The translations under genes and the position numbers were made by a program. Positions 6,598 to 7,942 of a DNA stretch of 7,942 bases are shown here, in pieces; position 1 is the stretch's first letter; the number at the start of each line of letters is the position of its first letter. The DNA is taken from assembly GCA_022848835.1 (NCBI GenBank), contig JAJISG010000064.1, positions 1 through 7,942 of the forward strand. Direction: 5' to 3'. The notes below the pieces were generated by a model, which did no database searches, had not been told where the DNA came from, and was given only the letters and a program-made list of their open reading frames with translations. This stretch comes from Thermoplasmatota archaeon (lineage in GTDB: Archaea > Thermoplasmatota > Thermoplasmata > RBG-16-68-12 > JAJISG01).

Positions 6598-6765
6598 ATG
6601 CCAAAGAAGAGTAAGAGTGAGGGTTTCCACTCTGCTGCGGGCCTGATACGTTATTTCGATACTGAGACGGAGAAAGCCATAAAAGTGCCACCGTGGCTTG
6701 TGATCGGTATGGCCATCAGCAGCGCTGTCGTCATCACAGTGATGGCGTACATCTGGCCGGTCTAG
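6598..6765 (+). CDS. secG: Preprotein translocase subunit Sec61-beta (archaeal SecG)
   Basis: A 55-residue single-pass membrane protein, the beta subunit of the archaeal Sec61/SecYE-beta channel that moves proteins across the plasma membrane. The short lysine-rich cytosolic N-terminus (MPKKSKSEG) leads into the family signature AAGLIRYFDTE (13-23). The conserved KVPPW follows (29-33), and one hydrophobic helix fills about residues 33-53. Length is typical of archaeal Sec61-beta, and the small size makes it easy to miss. The ATG at 6598 is the only sensible start; TTTAATTA at 6566-6573 suggests leaderless expression. Downstream it converges on the tRNA-Ser gene, with 41 bp between them. Confidence 0.92.
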   Translation: MPKKSKSEGFHSAAGLIRYFDTETEKAIKVPPWLVIGMAISSAVVITVMAYIWPV

Positions 6766-6776
6766 TCCCCTCCTAT

Positions 6777-6796
6777 CGGTGGGTGTAAGACCCCCG
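6777..6796. terminator. Hairpin between the converging Sec61-beta and tRNA-Ser genes
   Basis: CGG-t-GGGT (6777-6784) pairs with ACCCCCG (6790-6796) to form a 7-bp stem with a single bulged T and a 5-nt loop. It lies in the 41-bp gap where the two transcripts converge, so it may protect or end the 3' side of either RNA. There is no oligo-T tract, the usual archaeal termination signal, so the terminator label is tentative. Confidence 0.3.
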
Positions 6797-6806
6797 AGTA
6801 TGAGAG

Positions 6807-6905
6807 CGCCGAGGGGGAGATTTTCGACTAGTTTTCGAACTCCCGTGGTGCAGAACACCAGTAGCTCTCGAGGCTACCGCCTTGGCCAGGCTAGGCTACC
6901 TCGGC
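6807..6905 (-). tRNA. trnS: tRNA-Ser (anticodon CGA) with a 13-nt T-loop intron
   Basis: On the minus strand a complete class II tRNA folds with perfect stems. The acceptor GCCGAGG (6905-6899) pairs with CCTCGGC (6814-6808), and the discriminator is G73 (6807). The D-stem is GCCT/AGGC with a G18-G19 loop. The anticodon stem GTAGC/GCTAC holds the loop CTCGAGA, so the anticodon is CGA, which reads serine codon UCG. A long variable arm, TGGTG-ttctg-CACCA, and G73 both fit archaeal tRNA-Ser. The T-stem GGGAG/CTCCC is perfect, but the loop has 20 nt instead of 7. Removing 6821-6833 gives the canonical TTCGAAT and an 86-nt mature tRNA. CCA is not encoded. A non-functional gene is possible but unlikely given that all stems are intact. 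Confidence 0.92.
6821..6833 (-). other. 13-nt tRNA intron at position 59/60 (bulge-helix-bulge)
   Basis: The intron reads AACTAGTCGAAAA on the minus strand. In the precursor, T54-T55-C56-G57 of the T-loop can pair with CGAA of the intron (6826-6823), making a 4-bp central helix directly on the T-stem. The flanking 3-nt bulges are AAA (6835-6833) and AAT (6822-6820). Cutting after the second base of each bulge, as the archaeal splicing endonuclease does, removes exactly 13 nt. The inner helix is missing (loop ACTAGT), so this is a relaxed motif. The adenine repeats allow the boundary to slide by one or two bases without changing the product. Confidence 0.8.
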
Positions 6906-6948
6906 AGCTCCTAGGATTAATATGTGATAACTCCTTAAGACAATTCGC
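6906..6948. promoter_or_regulatory. 43-bp divergent promoter region (tRNA-Ser left, ubiquitin-like gene right)
   Basis: For the plus strand, TTAATATG (6917-6924) is a box A whose centre lies about 28 bp before the ATG at 6949, so a nearly leaderless mRNA is predicted. For the minus strand, an AT-rich TCTTAAGG (about 6932-6939) is spaced correctly to start transcription a few bases before the tRNA 5' end at 6905. The two elements interleave, so binding of TBP to one could affect the other. Confidence 0.45.
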
Positions 6949-7155
6949 ATGCGACTCACGTTTCGAGTCTTACCCTCAGGCGAGGATCAGACACTAAGGC
7001 TGGATGAGGGAGCCGATGGTTTCGAGCTCATAGAGACCCTCCACCTCAATCCGGAGACTTATGTGATCCTCAGGAACGGCAGGCCAATACCAGTGGATTC
7101 CAGTCTGCAAGATGGGGATGATCTATCCATCGTCAGCGTCATATCGGGTGGTTAG
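6949..7155 (+). CDS. Ubiquitin-like beta-grasp sulfur-carrier/SAMP protein (MoaD/ThiS family)
   Basis: A 68-residue protein of the MoaD/ThiS beta-grasp family ending in Gly67-Gly68 (VISGG). In this family the C-terminal glycine is adenylated by an E1-like enzyme and then carries sulfur as a thiocarboxylate, or in archaea may be attached to lysines of target proteins (SAMP). Visible elements are a first strand RLTFRVLPSG, a short helix around FELIETLHLN, the central YVILRNGRPIPVDSSLQDGDDLSIV, typical of ThiS/MoaD, and the tail. Which job it has (thiolation of tRNA, molybdopterin, thiamine, or protein tagging) cannot be told: no E1 or target gene adjoins it. The start ATG at 6949 fits both the fold and the box A at 6917-6924. 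The 118-bp gap to gcvPA, with its own promoter signals, suggests it is a single-gene unit. Confidence 0.87.
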   Translation: MRLTFRVLPSGEDQTLRLDEGADGFELIETLHLNPETYVILRNGRPIPVDSSLQDGDDLSIVSVISGG

Positions 7156-7238
7156 CGGGATACGGTGGCACCTTCTTCGTGAAAGTCGTGGTCTCTGTTC
7201 TACCGGCAAGAGATGAGTAGAGGTGGCCCGGCCCAACC

Positions 7239-7246
7239 TTTTTATC
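7239..7246 (+). promoter_or_regulatory. Candidate box A promoter of gcvPA
   Basis: The sequence TTTTTATC has its centre about 31 bp before the ATG at 7274, predicting a start near 7269. A textbook GGAGGT ribosome-binding site at 7261-7266 would then lie just upstream of the transcript start. Either the true start is a few bases earlier, another promoter in 7156-7238 is used, or the GGAGGT is incidental. I see no riboswitch fold that I can name in the 7156-7273 gap. Confidence 0.4.
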
Positions 7247-7273
7247 GAGTTCTCTCTTTGGGAGGTCGGTCCA

Positions 7274-7942
7274 ATGCCTCCACAAGAGGCGGAGATGCTG
7301 AGATTCCTTGGTCTGGCGGAGGTCGACCAGCTATTCGAAGACATTCCATCAGAACTGAGGACCAACGGTCTGCACCTACCGTCAGGCCTTGACGAAGCAA
7401 CGACCGTTGGAAGGATTCATAGCATCCTGGAGAGGAACGATAGCTGCGCCAATATGCTGAACTTTCTGGGGGCGGGTTGCTATGACATGTTCGTACCAGC
7501 CGTGGTAGATGCCATCCTCACTCGTTCGGAGTTTTACACATCATATACACCGTACCAAGCGGAGATCAGCCAAGGGCTCTTGCAGGCCCTCTTCGAGTAC
7601 CAGAGCCTCATCTGTGAACTGACCGGGATGGACGCGGCTAACAGCTCCATGTACGATTCCTCCACCGCCTTGGGTGAGGCTGCTCTCATGTGCTACCGCA
7701 TAACCCGCAAAAGGGAGTTCGTCATTCCGAGAGCGCTCCATCCCGATAGGAAGGCGGTACTTCGGAACTACCTGAAGGGCCCGGGACTTGTAATGAGGGA
7801 GGTGGACTATGACCGCAGCAAAGGGACACTTGACCTGGATATGTTGTCTGACCTCGTCGGCGAGGAAACCGGCGGAATATACCTAGAGAATCCAAATTTC
7901 TTCGGCCTGCTGGAAGAGGGTGCCCTCGAGACGAAGCAGCTC
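7274..7942 (+). CDS. gcvPA: Glycine dehydrogenase (decarboxylating) subunit 1, N-terminal part
   Basis: The first 223 codons, open to the window edge; the whole subunit is usually about 440-450 residues. It is the alpha half of the two-subunit P-protein of the glycine cleavage system, which decarboxylates glycine using pyridoxal phosphate and passes the aminomethyl group to lipoyl H-protein. Family blocks are LFEDIPSELR near the N-terminus, NFLGAGCYDMFVPAVV, TRSEFYTSYTPYQAEISQGLLQALFEYQSLICELTGMDAANSSMYD, and ENPNFFG near the edge. The split form implies gcvPB downstream, outside this window; the PLP lysine resides in that partner in split systems. The ATG at 7274 is set by GGAGGT 7 nt upstream (7261-7266). 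Where relatives often have Y-x-H-Y in the block after GAG, this protein has Y-D-M-F, a mild oddity. Confidence 0.93.
   Translation, partial: MPPQEAEMLRFLGLAEVDQLFEDIPSELRTNGLHLPSGLDEATTVGRIHSILERNDSCANMLNFLGAGCYDMFVPAVVDAILTRSEFYTSYTPYQAEISQGLLQALFEYQSLICELTGMDAANSSMYDSSTALGEAALMCYRITRKREFVIPRALHPDRKAVLRNYLKGPGLVMREVDYDRSKGTLDLDMLSDLVGEETGGIYLENPNFFGLLEEGALETKQL

Noticed and set aside
6801..6870. On the plus strand, GAGAGC/GCTCTC enclosing two hairpins looks like a three-way-junction RNA
   Set aside because: The minus strand folds far better as tRNA-Ser. The two inner hairpins are the T-arm with intron and the variable arm, and GCTCTC is part of the anticodon region paired by chance with sequence just past the tRNA.
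6779..6997. A 72-codon plus-strand open frame across the tRNA and into the ubiquitin-like gene
   Set aside because: It overlaps the tRNA gene and the start of a better gene in another frame, and has no family resemblance or promoter of its own.
7156..7273. Possible glycine riboswitch ahead of gcvPA
   Set aside because: Only a weak TCTCT...AGAGA pairing is visible, with none of the conserved glycine-aptamer features, and such riboswitches are not expected in archaea.

Overview
The window is archaeal. It carries a Pus10-type tRNA pseudouridine synthase, eukaryote-like ribosomal protein L21e, RNA polymerase subunit Rpo4/F, DUF655, Alba, an Nre-family protein, a Sec61-beta translocon subunit and a class II tRNA gene with an apparent bulge-helix-bulge intron. 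Promoters look like archaeal TATA (box A) elements. Several lie so close to the ATG that leaderless or very short-leader mRNAs are likely, while other genes have GGAGG-type ribosome-binding sites. The gene set, and my impression of the Alba and Sec61-beta sequences, suggest a euryarchaeal-grade organism, perhaps Thermoplasmatota. That placement is inference only.

Layout: (1) 95-547 (+), a SRPBCC/Bet v1-fold protein. (2) 548-885, a 338-bp stretch without a convincing gene. (3) 886-3432 (-), a tightly overlapping three-gene unit read in the order Nre, Nudix hydrolase, SPL-like radical SAM protein. Nre and Nudix overlap by 4 bp (ATGA), Nudix and radical SAM by 11 bp. All three families have members tied to DNA damage or nucleotide sanitation. 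In the radical SAM protein the middle cysteine of CX3CX2C is a tyrosine. (4) 3624-6369 (-), an information-processing cluster read as Alba, Pus10, L21e, Rpo4, DUF655, with overlaps or gaps of at most 8 bp after Pus10. (5) 6598-6765 (+), a 55-residue Sec61-beta gene. (6) 6807-6905 (-), a tRNA-Ser(CGA) gene with a 13-nt intron in the T-loop. (7) 6949-7155 (+), a 68-residue beta-grasp, ubiquitin-like protein ending in Gly-Gly, divergent from the tRNA across 43 bp. (8) 7274-7942 (+), the first 223 codons of glycine dehydrogenase subunit 1 (gcvPA), cut by the window edge.

The strongest unusual signal is the tRNA-Ser gene. Every arm pairs perfectly, but the T-loop is 20 nt instead of 7. Removing 13 nt at a model bulge-helix-bulge restores the canonical loop TTCGAAT. 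The second is the cysteine-to-tyrosine change in the radical SAM protein of the putative repair operon.
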